This document shows, piece after piece, positions 1 through 6,623 of a DNA stretch of 8,747 bases. Each line of letters starts with the position of its first letter. Position 1 is the stretch's first letter. Made by a program: the position numbers and the translations under genes. Source of the stretch: Clostridia bacterium (lineage in GTDB: Bacteria > Bacillota > Clostridia > CAKSNL01 > HGM11501); contig JAUNRD010000056.1 of NCBI GenBank assembly GCA_030535815.1, positions 1-8,747 on the forward strand. Direction: 5' to 3'. The notes below the pieces were generated by a model. It was not told where the DNA came from. It saw only the letters and a list, made by a program, of their open reading frames with translations, and did no database searches.

Positions 1-907
1 AGCCGAAAAGTCTCTTGTATTCACCGTCCACCGTTGCCATAATCTTGGGAGCGTGAAGTGCACCCCACTGGGTGAAAAGGTGAGAAATTTCAAAATATTC
101 TATGCCGCAACGCGTGCACATAGCTACCCAGCGGTCAAAAAGCGAAAAGTCAAAGGTGTATTTTCCGTTTTCAACCGTTACACCGATTAGCTGTGTGGTT
201 GTCCGCTCACCGCCCTGTGCGGTGTCAAGGGGCGGCGTGAAAACGGGAGTTAAAATCATATTGTTTCCGTTTTCTACGGCGGTCTTTATAAAGTTTTCGC
301 AAATTTCAAAGTGTCTGTCGGAAAAAGGCTCAACCTCGTAGTAATCGGCGAGACAGTCTGCATAAAACCAGGTTGTGCAGATGTGGTTTGCTTCGGGAAG
401 AGATGCCGGAAGGATTTCAATGGGTATTATTTCTTCCTTTAAGTAAATTCCGTCCTTGGTGGTTATGCGGAGCTTTGTTTCGTAAACGCCGGGCTCTAAA
501 TTTTCACAGGGGTTAAATTCAAACCACATAGAACGAAGCTGCATCTGACAAAGTGGGTAGCATCCGTCGTGAACCAAAGGGTGAAGTAAATCGGGGTAAA
601 GTCCGGGCTTTGCACCGTTTAAGAATGTGGGATCTGCACTTATTGCCTTATCAGGAGTAACGTGGGTGGGAAGGTAGTTGGGGATATTTTCCACCGCAAG
701 AATTTTTACATAAGGTGAAAGAGCGCCTTCCGCCTCAAAGCGCAGATGGCGGACGGCCCTGCCTGATGACTCGCCGTCATAAACAAGGAGCTGAATTGCC
801 GCCTTTTCATTTTTATACATACGAAGACTTCTTATTTCCGCAAAGTCTGAGGGCGTCTGGTGAAGAAAGCATTTATCCATTGCGGATACAATTTTTGTTT
901 CAAGCAT
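1..907 (-). CDS. GH123-family (DUF4091) glycoside hydrolase, copy A, 3' part outside the window
   Basis: The reading frame is open from ATG at 907 to the left edge (302 codons) with no stop. It aligns without gaps to residues 4-305 of the complete neighbour at 959-2650; by hand count roughly five in six residues are identical. It covers the N-terminal beta-sandwich-like domain and the first part of the catalytic barrel, including FNPCENLEPGVYE, WFYADCLADYYEVEPF and HLFTQWGALHAPKIMATVDG. The catalytic Asp-Glu region lies beyond the edge, so activity cannot be judged. I chose the start at 907 because the only Shine-Dalgarno, AAGGA on the minus strand at 916-920, sits 8 bases before it; the in-frame ATG at 916 overlaps that site. 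There is no signal peptide, so it is probably cytoplasmic. A hairpin at 926-954 separates it from copy B, which lies upstream in transcription. The family assignment is good; the substrate is unknown. Confidence 0.85.
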   Translation of the reverse strand, partial: MLETKIVSAMDKCFLHQTPSDFAEIRSLRMYKNEKAAIQLLVYDGESSGRAVRHLRFEAEGALSPYVKILAVENIPNYLPTHVTPDKAISADPTFLNGAKPGLYPDLLHPLVHDGCYPLCQMQLRSMWFEFNPCENLEPGVYETKLRITTKDGIYLKEEIIPIEILPASLPEANHICTTWFYADCLADYYEVEPFSDRHFEICENFIKTAVENGNNMILTPVFTPPLDTAQGGERTTTQLIGVTVENGKYTFDFSLFDRWVAMCTRCGIEYFEISHLFTQWGALHAPKIMATVDGEYKRLFG

Positions 908-925
908 AAAAATCATCCTTTTCAG

Positions 926-954
926 AAAAGCACGAAGCAATGCCTCGTGCTTTT
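926..954 (-). terminator. hairpin between the two GH123 genes, probable weak terminator
   Basis: A 10-bp perfect inverted repeat, AAAAGCACGA / TCGTGCTTTT, encloses a 9-base loop that can add two more G-C pairs. It begins 4 bases after the copy B stop codon. On the minus strand the 3' arm ends in TTTTC, so the U-run is short and termination may be partial, lowering copy A expression relative to copy B. The symmetric A/T ends would give a similar signal on the other strand. Confidence 0.6.
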
Positions 955-958
955 ATAA

Positions 959-2650
959 TTACTTATTTATGGCTTCAACTATTAAATCGTCAATTCTGTC
1001 ACGGATAGCCTGCATAAGTGTGCTTTCATCAGCACATTCTTCAAAGGTTAAAGTTTTTCCGTAAACAGCTTCAATTTCAGAAACAACCTTGTCTTTTCCG
1101 TAGAAGGATTCGCAAAGTCTTAAAACTCTTATATCTTCAAACGCCTTATACATATAGTAAAGTCTTATGGATTCCCACGCCTTGCCGCTTCTTCCGGGAT
1201 ATACCACATAGCCGTCGCCTGCGCTTCCCCAGTAGCCAAGGTTTGCATTCAAGAAGGGATTGAAGGGCTCGTCGGAGAACTGGGAGTTATAGTAGTTGTA
1301 GCCCCAGTGCAGGAAGCCCTTAATGCCATACTTATACATCTGCATACCGAGGCTTCTTGTGCGTGCACCACTCTGGGCAAAGAAGCGGTTTGTCGCCTTA
1401 GTCCAGGGACCGCAGCAATAGTAAACCCAACGTTCGGCTATGTCTTCAGCCATAAAGTCTTCAATTCTTGACTCGGAGGGAACGGGAACCTCGATAAGTC
1501 CCTTCTGATAATATTCAACGTGGCTTAAAGCGTCAAGGGACTTAAAGCCCTTTAAGATATCAACGATGTTTTCTCTGTTTTGCATATAACGGTCAACGTG
1601 CTTTTCGTTGGGCTCGTCGGAAATGTGGAAGTAGGTTCTGTCCTTAAGGCCTTTCTTTTCTATGTATGAGGTAAACTCGGTTAAGAACTGTCTTATAAAG
1701 GTAACAAATTCTTCACCTACGGAATCTGTTTCCCAGCCGAAAAGTCTCTTGTATTCACCGTCCACCGTTGCCATAATCTTGGGAGCGTGGAGCGCACCCC
1801 ACTGGGTGAAGAGGTGGGAAATTTCAAAATATTTTACGCCGCAGCGGTCGCAAATTTCTACCCATCGGTCAAAAAGTGAAAAGTCAAAGGTGTACTTTCC
1901 GTTTTCAACCGTTACGCCGATAAGCTGTGTGGTTGTTCTCTCGCCACCCTGTGCTGTATCAAGGGGAGGGGTGAAGACGGGGGTTAAAATCATATTGATG
2001 CCGCTTTCAACTGCGGTTTTTATAAAGTTTTCGCAAATTTCAAAATGCTTGTCGGAGAAGGGCTCAACCTCGTAGTAATCGGCGAGGCAGTCTGCATAAA
2101 ACCAGTTTGTGCAGATGTGGTCTTCAGAAGGAAGGCTTGCGGGGAGAATTTCCACAGTGAAGGGGATTTCTCTTACATAATAGCCGTCCTTGTGTGTTAT
2201 GCGAAGCTTAATTTCATAAACGCCGGGCTCTAAATTTTCACAGGGGTTAAATTCAAACCACATAGCGCGAAGCTGCTGCTGACAAAAAGCATAGCATCCG
2301 TCGTGTATCAGGGGATGAAGCAAATCGGGATAAAGCCCGGGCTTTGCACCGTTTAAGAAAGCAGGATCCGACTCCATAGCAAGCTTGGGCGTTACGGGAG
2401 TGGGAAGATAGTTCGGAATATTTTCAACTGCAGAAATTTTCGTATAGGGGGAAAGCGCACCTTCAACCTCAAAACGGAATACGCGAACGGCGTTCCAGGA
2501 ATCGGCATCGTCATAAACAAGGAGCTGAACTGCCGCCTTTTCGTTTTTGTACATACGAAGACGGGTAATTTCGGCAAATTCAGAAGGTGTCTGGTGAATA
2601 AAGCATTTTTCCATTGCGGATACAATTTTAGTTTCAAACATCAAAATCAT
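959..2650 (-). CDS. GH123-family (DUF4091) glycoside hydrolase, copy B
   Basis: This 563-residue protein matches the DUF4091/GH123 layout. An N-terminal beta-rich domain (about 1-175) is followed by a TIM-barrel-like domain. Its FHISDEP motif carries an adjacent Asp-Glu pair (residues 345-346), matching the catalytic pair of GH123 enzymes, which use substrate-assisted hydrolysis. GFLHWGYNYY (445-454) and GDGYVVYPG (478-486) are followed by the family's C-terminal helix with ESIR and EDIRVLRL. Characterised GH123 members are beta-N-acetylgalactosaminidases, but the family is broad and the substrate here is unproven. There is no signal peptide or membrane segment, so it is likely cytoplasmic. 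Minus-strand AAGGAAAGGA at 2651-2660 could serve ATG 2650 or ATG 2641; comparison with copy A favours 2641. The gene is divergent from an AraC-type regulator, with 137 bases between the starts. Confidence 0.85.
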   Translation of the reverse strand: MILMFETKIVSAMEKCFIHQTPSEFAEITRLRMYKNEKAAVQLLVYDDADSWNAVRVFRFEVEGALSPYTKISAVENIPNYLPTPVTPKLAMESDPAFLNGAKPGLYPDLLHPLIHDGCYAFCQQQLRAMWFEFNPCENLEPGVYEIKLRITHKDGYYVREIPFTVEILPASLPSEDHICTNWFYADCLADYYEVEPFSDKHFEICENFIKTAVESGINMILTPVFTPPLDTAQGGERTTTQLIGVTVENGKYTFDFSLFDRWVEICDRCGVKYFEISHLFTQWGALHAPKIMATVDGEYKRLFGWETDSVGEEFVTFIRQFLTEFTSYIEKKGLKDRTYFHISDEPNEKHVDRYMQNRENIVDILKGFKSLDALSHVEYYQKGLIEVPVPSESRIEDFMAEDIAERWVYYCCGPWTKATNRFFAQSGARTRSLGMQMYKYGIKGFLHWGYNYYNSQFSDEPFNPFLNANLGYWGSAGDGYVVYPGRSGKAWESIRLYYMYKAFEDIRVLRLCESFYGKDKVVSEIEAVYGKTLTFEECADESTLMQAIRDRIDDLIVEAINK

Positions 2651-2671
2651 TCCTTTCCTTATTATAGCTTA

Positions 2672-2680
2672 AGTATATCA
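2672..2680 (-). promoter_or_regulatory. candidate extended -10 promoter for the GH123 genes
   Basis: The minus strand reads TGATATACT, a TGn-TATACT extended -10. No convincing -35 box lies 16-18 bases upstream, which fits an activator-dependent promoter. The predicted start near 2665 leaves a short leader that still includes the AAGGAAAGGA ribosome binding site at 2651-2660. This is a pattern match only. Confidence 0.45.
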
Positions 2681-2698
2681 AGTATTTGTAAAAAAGTC

Positions 2699-2728
2699 TT
2701 GCACTTTTGGTTTTTGTTTCGGTATTTT
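2699..2728 (+). promoter_or_regulatory. candidate promoter for the AraC-family gene
   Basis: TTGCAC (2699-2704), an 18-base spacer and TATTTT (2723-2728) form a plausible sigma-A promoter, with a predicted leader of about 50 bases. The stretch is very T-rich, so chance matches are easy and confidence is limited. Confidence 0.35.
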
Positions 2729-2787
2729 CAGATATTTTTGTTGTATTTTTTACTGTATGGTGGTAAAATATTTTAAGAGGTGATTTT

Positions 2788-3678
2788 ATGAAATACACCA
2801 AAACCGTTTTAAAGGAGATAATAACCATTGAAAGCATAAGAACGGTGCACTATTTTGAATACTCAAAGGACTATGTCTACGAGGGTGAAAAGCACGACTT
2901 CTGGGAGATAGTGTATGTTGACAAGGGCAACATCACCGTGGGTGCGGACGATAAGAAAATCCTCTTAAATCAGGGAGATGTTTATTTTCATAAGCCCATG
3001 CAATGGCACAATGTTGCGGCGGATGGCGTAACTGCGCCCAACCTTGCGATAATATCCTTCGACTGCCACGATGAGGCAATGAACTATTTTACCGATAAGC
3101 TTTTTCATCTGGAGCCGAGACTAAGGACGGTGCTGTCCCACGTAATCACCGAAACGGAAAATGCCTTTATAACGCCCATCGGAAAATATTATAAGGGAAT
3201 GCTTTCGGCAAATCCCGAAGCATCGGAATGCTCGGAGCAGCTGATAAAGGTGTACCTGACGGAATTTTTGCTCCTTCTTTTAAGGGAAAACGCCCAAAAT
3301 GAACGGGTAAAGGCAAAAATTGACGAAAACTCCTTTGACAGAATAGTAAAATTTCTTGAGGAAAACATAGCGGAAAACGTGTCCCTTTCCGATGTTGCAA
3401 GCTTTATGCACATAAGTCAGTCCACGGTAAAAAAGTTTTTCAAGGAAAACACGGGGAAGGGCTTTGTCACCTACTTCACCGAAATGAAAATGAAGGAAGC
3501 AAAAAGGCTTTTCAGGGAATACAGCAAAAACGTGGCGGAGGTGGCACAGAAACTGGGCTATAACGATTCAGCATATTTTGCCCGGGTTTTCAGGCGTGTA
3601 ACACACCTCAGCCCCTCTGAATATAAAAAATCCGTAAAAGAATTTGATAAATGCTTTGCATACAGCAAGGATTTATGA
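2788..3678 (+). CDS. AraC-family transcriptional regulator with cupin-like sensor domain
   Basis: The protein has 296 residues, usual for the family. Residues about 25-95 resemble an AraC-type cupin: HDFWEIVYVDKGN, then LNQGDVYFHKPMQWHNV with the typical Gly-Asp and His-Pro positions. The C-terminal DNA-binding domain (about 182-283) has two helix-turn-helix units. The first is VSLSDVASFMHISQSTVKKF (198-217); the second is NVAEVAQKLGYNDSAYFARV (248-267), followed by FRR and LSPSEYKK. These features predict a cytoplasmic, sugar-responsive activator or repressor that binds direct repeats. The start is secure: AGAGGTGAT at 2777-2785 lies just before ATG 2788. It is divergent from the GH123 pair and 36 bases before the dehydrogenase, so I infer that it controls one or both. 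The ligand is unknown. Confidence 0.92.
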   Translation: MKYTKTVLKEIITIESIRTVHYFEYSKDYVYEGEKHDFWEIVYVDKGNITVGADDKKILLNQGDVYFHKPMQWHNVAADGVTAPNLAIISFDCHDEAMNYFTDKLFHLEPRLRTVLSHVITETENAFITPIGKYYKGMLSANPEASECSEQLIKVYLTEFLLLLLRENAQNERVKAKIDENSFDRIVKFLEENIAENVSLSDVASFMHISQSTVKKFFKENTGKGFVTYFTEMKMKEAKRLFREYSKNVAEVAQKLGYNDSAYFARVFRRVTHLSPSEYKKSVKEFDKCFAYSKDL

Positions 3679-3684
3679 TACAAT
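3656..3684 (+). promoter_or_regulatory. promoter for the Ldh_2 dehydrogenase, overlapping the end of the regulator gene
   Basis: TTGCAT (3656-3661), exactly 17 bases, then TACAAT (3679-3684), preceded by TGA to give an extended -10 of TGATACAAT. The -35 box is inside the last codons of the AraC-family gene, and the TG of the extended -10 is part of its TGA stop. The predicted start near 3691 leaves a short leader containing AAGGAG. The dehydrogenase may therefore be expressed separately from the regulator. Confidence 0.55.
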
Positions 3685-3714
3685 AGATCTATTAAAAAAA
3701 GGAGATGTTTTTTT

Positions 3715-4836
3715 ATGGCAAAAGATATAAGATATACCTATCCTGCGTTAAAGGAATTTTGTGAAACCGCATTTCAGAAAATCGGCTTTTCAAAGGGCGA
3801 CAGCGAAATTATAACAGATGTGCTTCTGCTTTCCGACCTTTACGGAATTGCCAGCCACGGTATGCAGAGACTTGTAAGATACCATAAGGGTATTGAAAAG
3901 GGTTTAATTAAGGTTGATGCAAAGCCCGAAATCGTTTTTGAAACTCCCGTTTCTCTTGTAATTGAGGGTAACGACGGTATGGGTCAGCTCAATTCCTATT
4001 TTGCGATGACCAAGGCAATTGAAAAGGCTGAAAAAAGCGGTATCTGCATCGCCAACGTAAGAAATTCAAACCACTTCGGTATTGCAGGCTATTATGCAAA
4101 AATGGCGGCAGACAAGGGTTATATCGGTTTTGCTATGACAAATTCCGAGGCAATTATGGTTCCCACCTTCGGTAAAAAGGCAATGCTCGGCTCTAACCCC
4201 ATCGCAATGGCAATGCCCGCAAAGCCCTATCCCTTCTTCTTCGATGCATCAACAACCGTTGTAACAAGAGGAAAATTAGAGCTTTACAATAAAATGGAAA
4301 AGCCCCTTCCCGAAGGCTGGGCGCTCGACAAAAACGGTCACGGATCATCCGATGCATCCGATGTTCTTAAGAACATCGTTGCCAAGGCGGGCGGCGGAAT
4401 TATGCCTCTGGGCGGTGAAACCGAACAGCTGGGAAGCCACAAGGGCTATGGTTACGGTATGGTTTGCGAAATTTTCTGTTCCATCCTTTCCATGGGTATC
4501 ACTTCAAATCACACCCATATCGACGGTAAGGGCGGCACCTGTCACGGCTTTGCTGTTATCAATCCTGCAATTTTCGGAAATCCTGCAGAAATTGAAGAGC
4601 ATTTTTCAACCTTCCTTCGTGAGCTTCGTGAAGCTCCAAAGGCTGAGGGAGCAGAAAGAATTTACACTCACGGCGAAAAGGAAGTTATCGCTTACAAGGA
4701 CAGAATGGAAAACGGCATTGACATAAATGTCAACACCGTTGCGGAAATGGTTGACTTCTGTGAGTTTGTAGGCCTTGACGTTGAGAAGTATCTCGGCAAG
4801 CTGGACCTTAAGAAGAAGGAAAGCTCATACAACTGA
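3715..4836 (+). CDS. Ldh_2-family (malate/L-lactate/ureidoglycolate dehydrogenase type) NAD(P)-dependent oxidoreductase
   Basis: The 373-residue protein shows the Ldh_2 (malate/L-sulfolactate dehydrogenase-like) pattern across its length. SHGMQRLVRY (47-56) and NSNHFGIAGYYA (117-128) contain conserved histidines of the active-site region. These are followed by TNSEA...PTFGKKAMLGSNPIAMAMP (142-168), FDASTT with RGKLEL (176-190), PLPEGWALDKNG (197-208) and LGSHKGYGYGM (239-249). Members reduce or oxidise 2-hydroxy/2-oxo acids (malate, lactate, ureidoglycolate, sulfolactate, diketogulonate) with NAD(P)H; this fold is distinct from classical LDH/MDH. The substrate cannot be read from the sequence. 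Its position next to an AraC regulator and glycosidases suggests a sugar-acid step, which is inference. It is slightly longer than many members. AAGGAG at 3699-3704 supports the start. It is probably cytoplasmic. Confidence 0.9.
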   Translation: MAKDIRYTYPALKEFCETAFQKIGFSKGDSEIITDVLLLSDLYGIASHGMQRLVRYHKGIEKGLIKVDAKPEIVFETPVSLVIEGNDGMGQLNSYFAMTKAIEKAEKSGICIANVRNSNHFGIAGYYAKMAADKGYIGFAMTNSEAIMVPTFGKKAMLGSNPIAMAMPAKPYPFFFDASTTVVTRGKLELYNKMEKPLPEGWALDKNGHGSSDASDVLKNIVAKAGGGIMPLGGETEQLGSHKGYGYGMVCEIFCSILSMGITSNHTHIDGKGGTCHGFAVINPAIFGNPAEIEEHFSTFLRELREAPKAEGAERIYTHGEKEVIAYKDRMENGIDINVNTVAEMVDFCEFVGLDVEKYLGKLDLKKKESSYN

Positions 4837-4840
4837 AAAG

Positions 4841-4850
4841 AAGGAGATGT
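4841..4850 (+). other. orphan Shine-Dalgarno with no gene behind it
   Basis: AAGGAGATGT, starting 4 bases after the dehydrogenase stop, is identical over 10 bases to the ribosome binding site of the dehydrogenase itself (3699-3708). No ATG, GTG or TTG opens a credible frame within the normal spacing; the sequence runs into seven A's and then a structured non-coding stretch. It may be the remnant of a third operon gene that was lost. Confidence 0.5.
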
Positions 4851-5100
4851 AAAAAAAGTCCAGACCGCAAAAAGGCGTATAAATTAATGAATCGGACAAT
4901 TTTTGCAAACCCCAAGATGCAAAATAGTGTTGAAAAATCGTAGGATATGCGATTTTTCTTCATTTTATGCCTTTTTGCTACGAACAAACTTCGCCACTCG
5001 ACGTATCTATATACGCCTTCGGGTTCTTTCGAAAACTCTGCAAGCAGACTTTTCTCAACTCAGTTTGTCCGTTCTGAAGCATTTTTTCCTATCTCCTGAG
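4851..5100. other. structured non-coding intergenic stretch, possible dispersed repeat
   Basis: I see no credible gene here. The region holds several inverted repeats. GCAAAAAGGC (4867-4876) pairs with GCCTTTTTGC (4969-4978), extendable by ATAAA/TTTAT with a 2-base bulge. Nested inside is GAAAAATCG / CGATTTTTC (4932-4940 / 4950-4958). ACAAACT (4984-4990) pairs with AGTTTGT (5062-5068), and CGTAT / ATACG (5002-5006 / 5011-5015) make a small hairpin. ACTTTTCTCA (5048-5057) pairs with TGAGAAAAGT (5097-5106), running into the terminator stem. It could be a dispersed palindromic repeat, a MITE-like scar or a 3' UTR structure; the sequence alone does not decide. Confidence 0.45.
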
Positions 5101-5133
5101 AAAAGTGCCATCCGGTCTGGATGGCACTTTTTT
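5101..5133. terminator. strong hairpin terminator between convergent genes
   Basis: AAAAGTGCCATCC (5101-5113) pairs perfectly with GGATGGCACTTTT (5119-5131) around the loop GGTCT. The plus strand has six T's (5128-5133), so it is best suited to stopping plus-strand transcription from the dehydrogenase. On the minus strand it directly abuts the stop codon of the secreted-protein gene and ends in CTTTTC, so it probably works both ways. Confidence 0.88.
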
Positions 5134-6490
5134 AATATATTCGCTTTATTATTCCGAACTGTTCGTTGGTAATATAAATCTTTCCTTCGGGAGAAACGAA
5201 AGCCTTATCCGAATAGGTATAACGCCTGAGAAGCGTAAGCTTTTCTCCGTCAAAGGAGTAATAGCCGTCGTTATAGGGAGATACGCTGTAGTTATTGGAG
5301 TTTAAACTGATGGCATACTCTTCGGGCATCCATAAGCATTTTAAATAAACCTTTCCGTTTGCTTCACCGATTAATTCCACGCTGTTAAAATCGGGGAACA
5401 GGTCGTTTATATAAGTTACGCTTCCTTCGGGAGACAGCTTACACAGATACAGGTGCTTGTGAAGGAAGGTGTTTCCCTTCCATCCGGTGTAGCGACGGGA
5501 AGCAACGTAGATATCATCGCCGATTTTCACAGCCTTGTCTATGTATGAATTGTCCGTAACTCTTATAAAGGAGTCGTCAACTACGAGGTAGGTGTGGCGC
5601 TCATAGGGGATGTATGGAGGCTGTGTAACGGAATAGTGATAGCCGAGGCTTAAGGTTATAAAGTGCAACCCGTTTTCCTTGTATTCGGTGTAGCTTGCCT
5701 TAGAGTCATCAAGGGTGGTGGTACCTGAAGCTAAAACTGAAATTTCAGAAAGCACCTTTCCGTCAAGCACGAAGCGGTTGTCTTTTATTTCAAGCTTGCG
5801 GTCGGAGTCTATGAATTCTCTGCCTTCTTTGTATTCGAAGGGCTCAATTTTTGTAATTTCGTCGGTTTTATAGTCAACACGGAAAAATCCTTCGCCGCCC
5901 GCCGCAAGACCGCGGATAATTGCATAGTCGGGAGTTTCCTTAACGATTATCATGGAGCTTCCGAAGCCTCTGAAATAGGGCTTTACGGTAAGGGTACGCT
6001 TGCCGTCCTTTTCGGAAAAGTCAATGTTCCAGTAAAATTCCTCGGTGGCATAATCGTAGGTAAGAGGGAAATAGGTAATGCCGCGGAAGTTAAAGAGCGG
6101 GTATTCCGCTTCGGAGTTATTTATTTTTACTCCGTTTACATAAACGGGGTAGGTAACAAGTGTTGCCTTGTTGTATTTCGGGTTTTGTGTGGTTTCGTAT
6201 ATGGGAAGGTTACCCATGTAATAGTCTTTAGGATGTGCGGCAATGAAAAGCCCTTCGCCCTCTACCCAGGATGAGGAAACCTTAAGGGCCGCCATATAGT
6301 CGTAGGTCATTGGAAAATAGGTAACATCCTTGTATGAAAGGATGGGATAAATTGAATCAAAATAGTAAATTGAGCTTGTATCAAGTATAAAATCATAGTC
6401 GGGAATCAAAACCGTGATTTCATCCTCCGCCGCGGAGGGTATTACGCAAAGTGCAAGGACAAGGGTGATTAAAAGCATTATTTTTTTCAT
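5132..6490 (-). CDS. secreted protein with two stalk-like (copper amine oxidase N-terminal-like) repeats, function unknown
   Basis: This 452-residue protein starts with a clear signal peptide: MKK, a hydrophobic core LLITLVLALCVIP, then SAA as likely cleavage site near residue 21. Two related units follow. YP plus VTYFPMTYDY (48-65) and YP plus ITYFPLTYDY (130-147) resemble stalk domains of Clostridia surface proteins (copper amine oxidase N-terminal-like). The rest (about 170-452) is beta-rich with recurring elements such as KIGDDIYVAS, ANGKVYLK, YYSFDGEKLTLL and PEGKIYITN, suggesting a propeller-like or repeat fold. No catalytic motif or C-terminal anchor is seen. The start at 6490 is fixed by AAGGAGG at 6497-6503 with 6 bases spacing; a longer in-frame start at 6547 lies inside the promoter. 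It has its own promoter and terminator. The role is unknown. Confidence 0.85.
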   Translation of the reverse strand: MKKIMLLITLVLALCVIPSAAEDEITVLIPDYDFILDTSSIYYFDSIYPILSYKDVTYFPMTYDYMAALKVSSSWVEGEGLFIAAHPKDYYMGNLPIYETTQNPKYNKATLVTYPVYVNGVKINNSEAEYPLFNFRGITYFPLTYDYATEEFYWNIDFSEKDGKRTLTVKPYFRGFGSSMIIVKETPDYAIIRGLAAGGEGFFRVDYKTDEITKIEPFEYKEGREFIDSDRKLEIKDNRFVLDGKVLSEISVLASGTTTLDDSKASYTEYKENGLHFITLSLGYHYSVTQPPYIPYERHTYLVVDDSFIRVTDNSYIDKAVKIGDDIYVASRRYTGWKGNTFLHKHLYLCKLSPEGSVTYINDLFPDFNSVELIGEANGKVYLKCLWMPEEYAISLNSNNYSVSPYNDGYYSFDGEKLTLLRRYTYSDKAFVSPEGKIYITNEQFGIIKRIY

Positions 6491-6518
6491 AGATATCCTC
6501 CTTTTTGTTTGTAATTTT

Positions 6519-6547
6519 ATTTTACCATAAGCACAGAGGGATGTCAA
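6519..6547 (-). promoter_or_regulatory. sigma-A promoter of the stalk-domain gene
   Basis: The minus strand reads TTGACA (6542-6547), a 17-base spacer, and TAAAAT (6519-6524), with TGG before the -10 giving an extended -10. It is a near-consensus promoter about 30 bases ahead of the start codon, leaving a short leader that includes the AAGGAGG site. This suggests constitutive, fairly strong transcription. Confidence 0.85.
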
Positions 6548-6595
6548 TAATATTATGATACGTGGGATTCGGAAACGGAAGCTTGATTACACAAA

Positions 6596-6623
6596 AAATA
6601 CGCGTCCGTTTGGACGCGTATTT
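6596..6623 (-). terminator. terminator after the SpoU methyltransferase gene
   Basis: A 12-bp perfect stem, AAATACGCGTCC / GGACGCGTATTT, with loop GTTT. On the minus strand it runs directly into TTTTTTGTGT. The stem touches the last base of the methyltransferase stop codon at 6623-6625. Confidence 0.9.

Noticed and set aside
102..341. Antisense frame inside copy A, with a similar one at 1662-2075 inside copy B
   Set aside because: The similarity follows from the GH123 genes on the other strand; neither frame has a proper ribosome binding site.
715..909. Antisense frame over the start of copy A
   Set aside because: It lies opposite a well-supported coding region and its counterpart in copy B is not kept open.
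2661..2666. Perfect TATAAT on the minus strand as the GH123 -10 box
   Set aside because: Transcription would start near 2654, cutting into the ribosome binding site and leaving almost no leader; the extended -10 at 2672-2680 fits better.
2741..2769. TTGTAT-N17-TAAAAT as promoter of the AraC-family gene
   Set aside because: The start would fall near 2776, at the edge of the ribosome binding site; possible but less likely than the upstream pair.
4903..5172. Plus-strand reading frame of 89 codons in the intergenic region
   Set aside because: It has no ribosome binding site, runs across the hairpins and the terminator into the convergent gene, and its translation resembles no known protein.
6491..6547. 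Longer N-terminus of the stalk-domain protein from an ATG at 6547
   Set aside because: These bases contain the -35 and -10 boxes and the ribosome binding site; the signal peptide starts at 6490.
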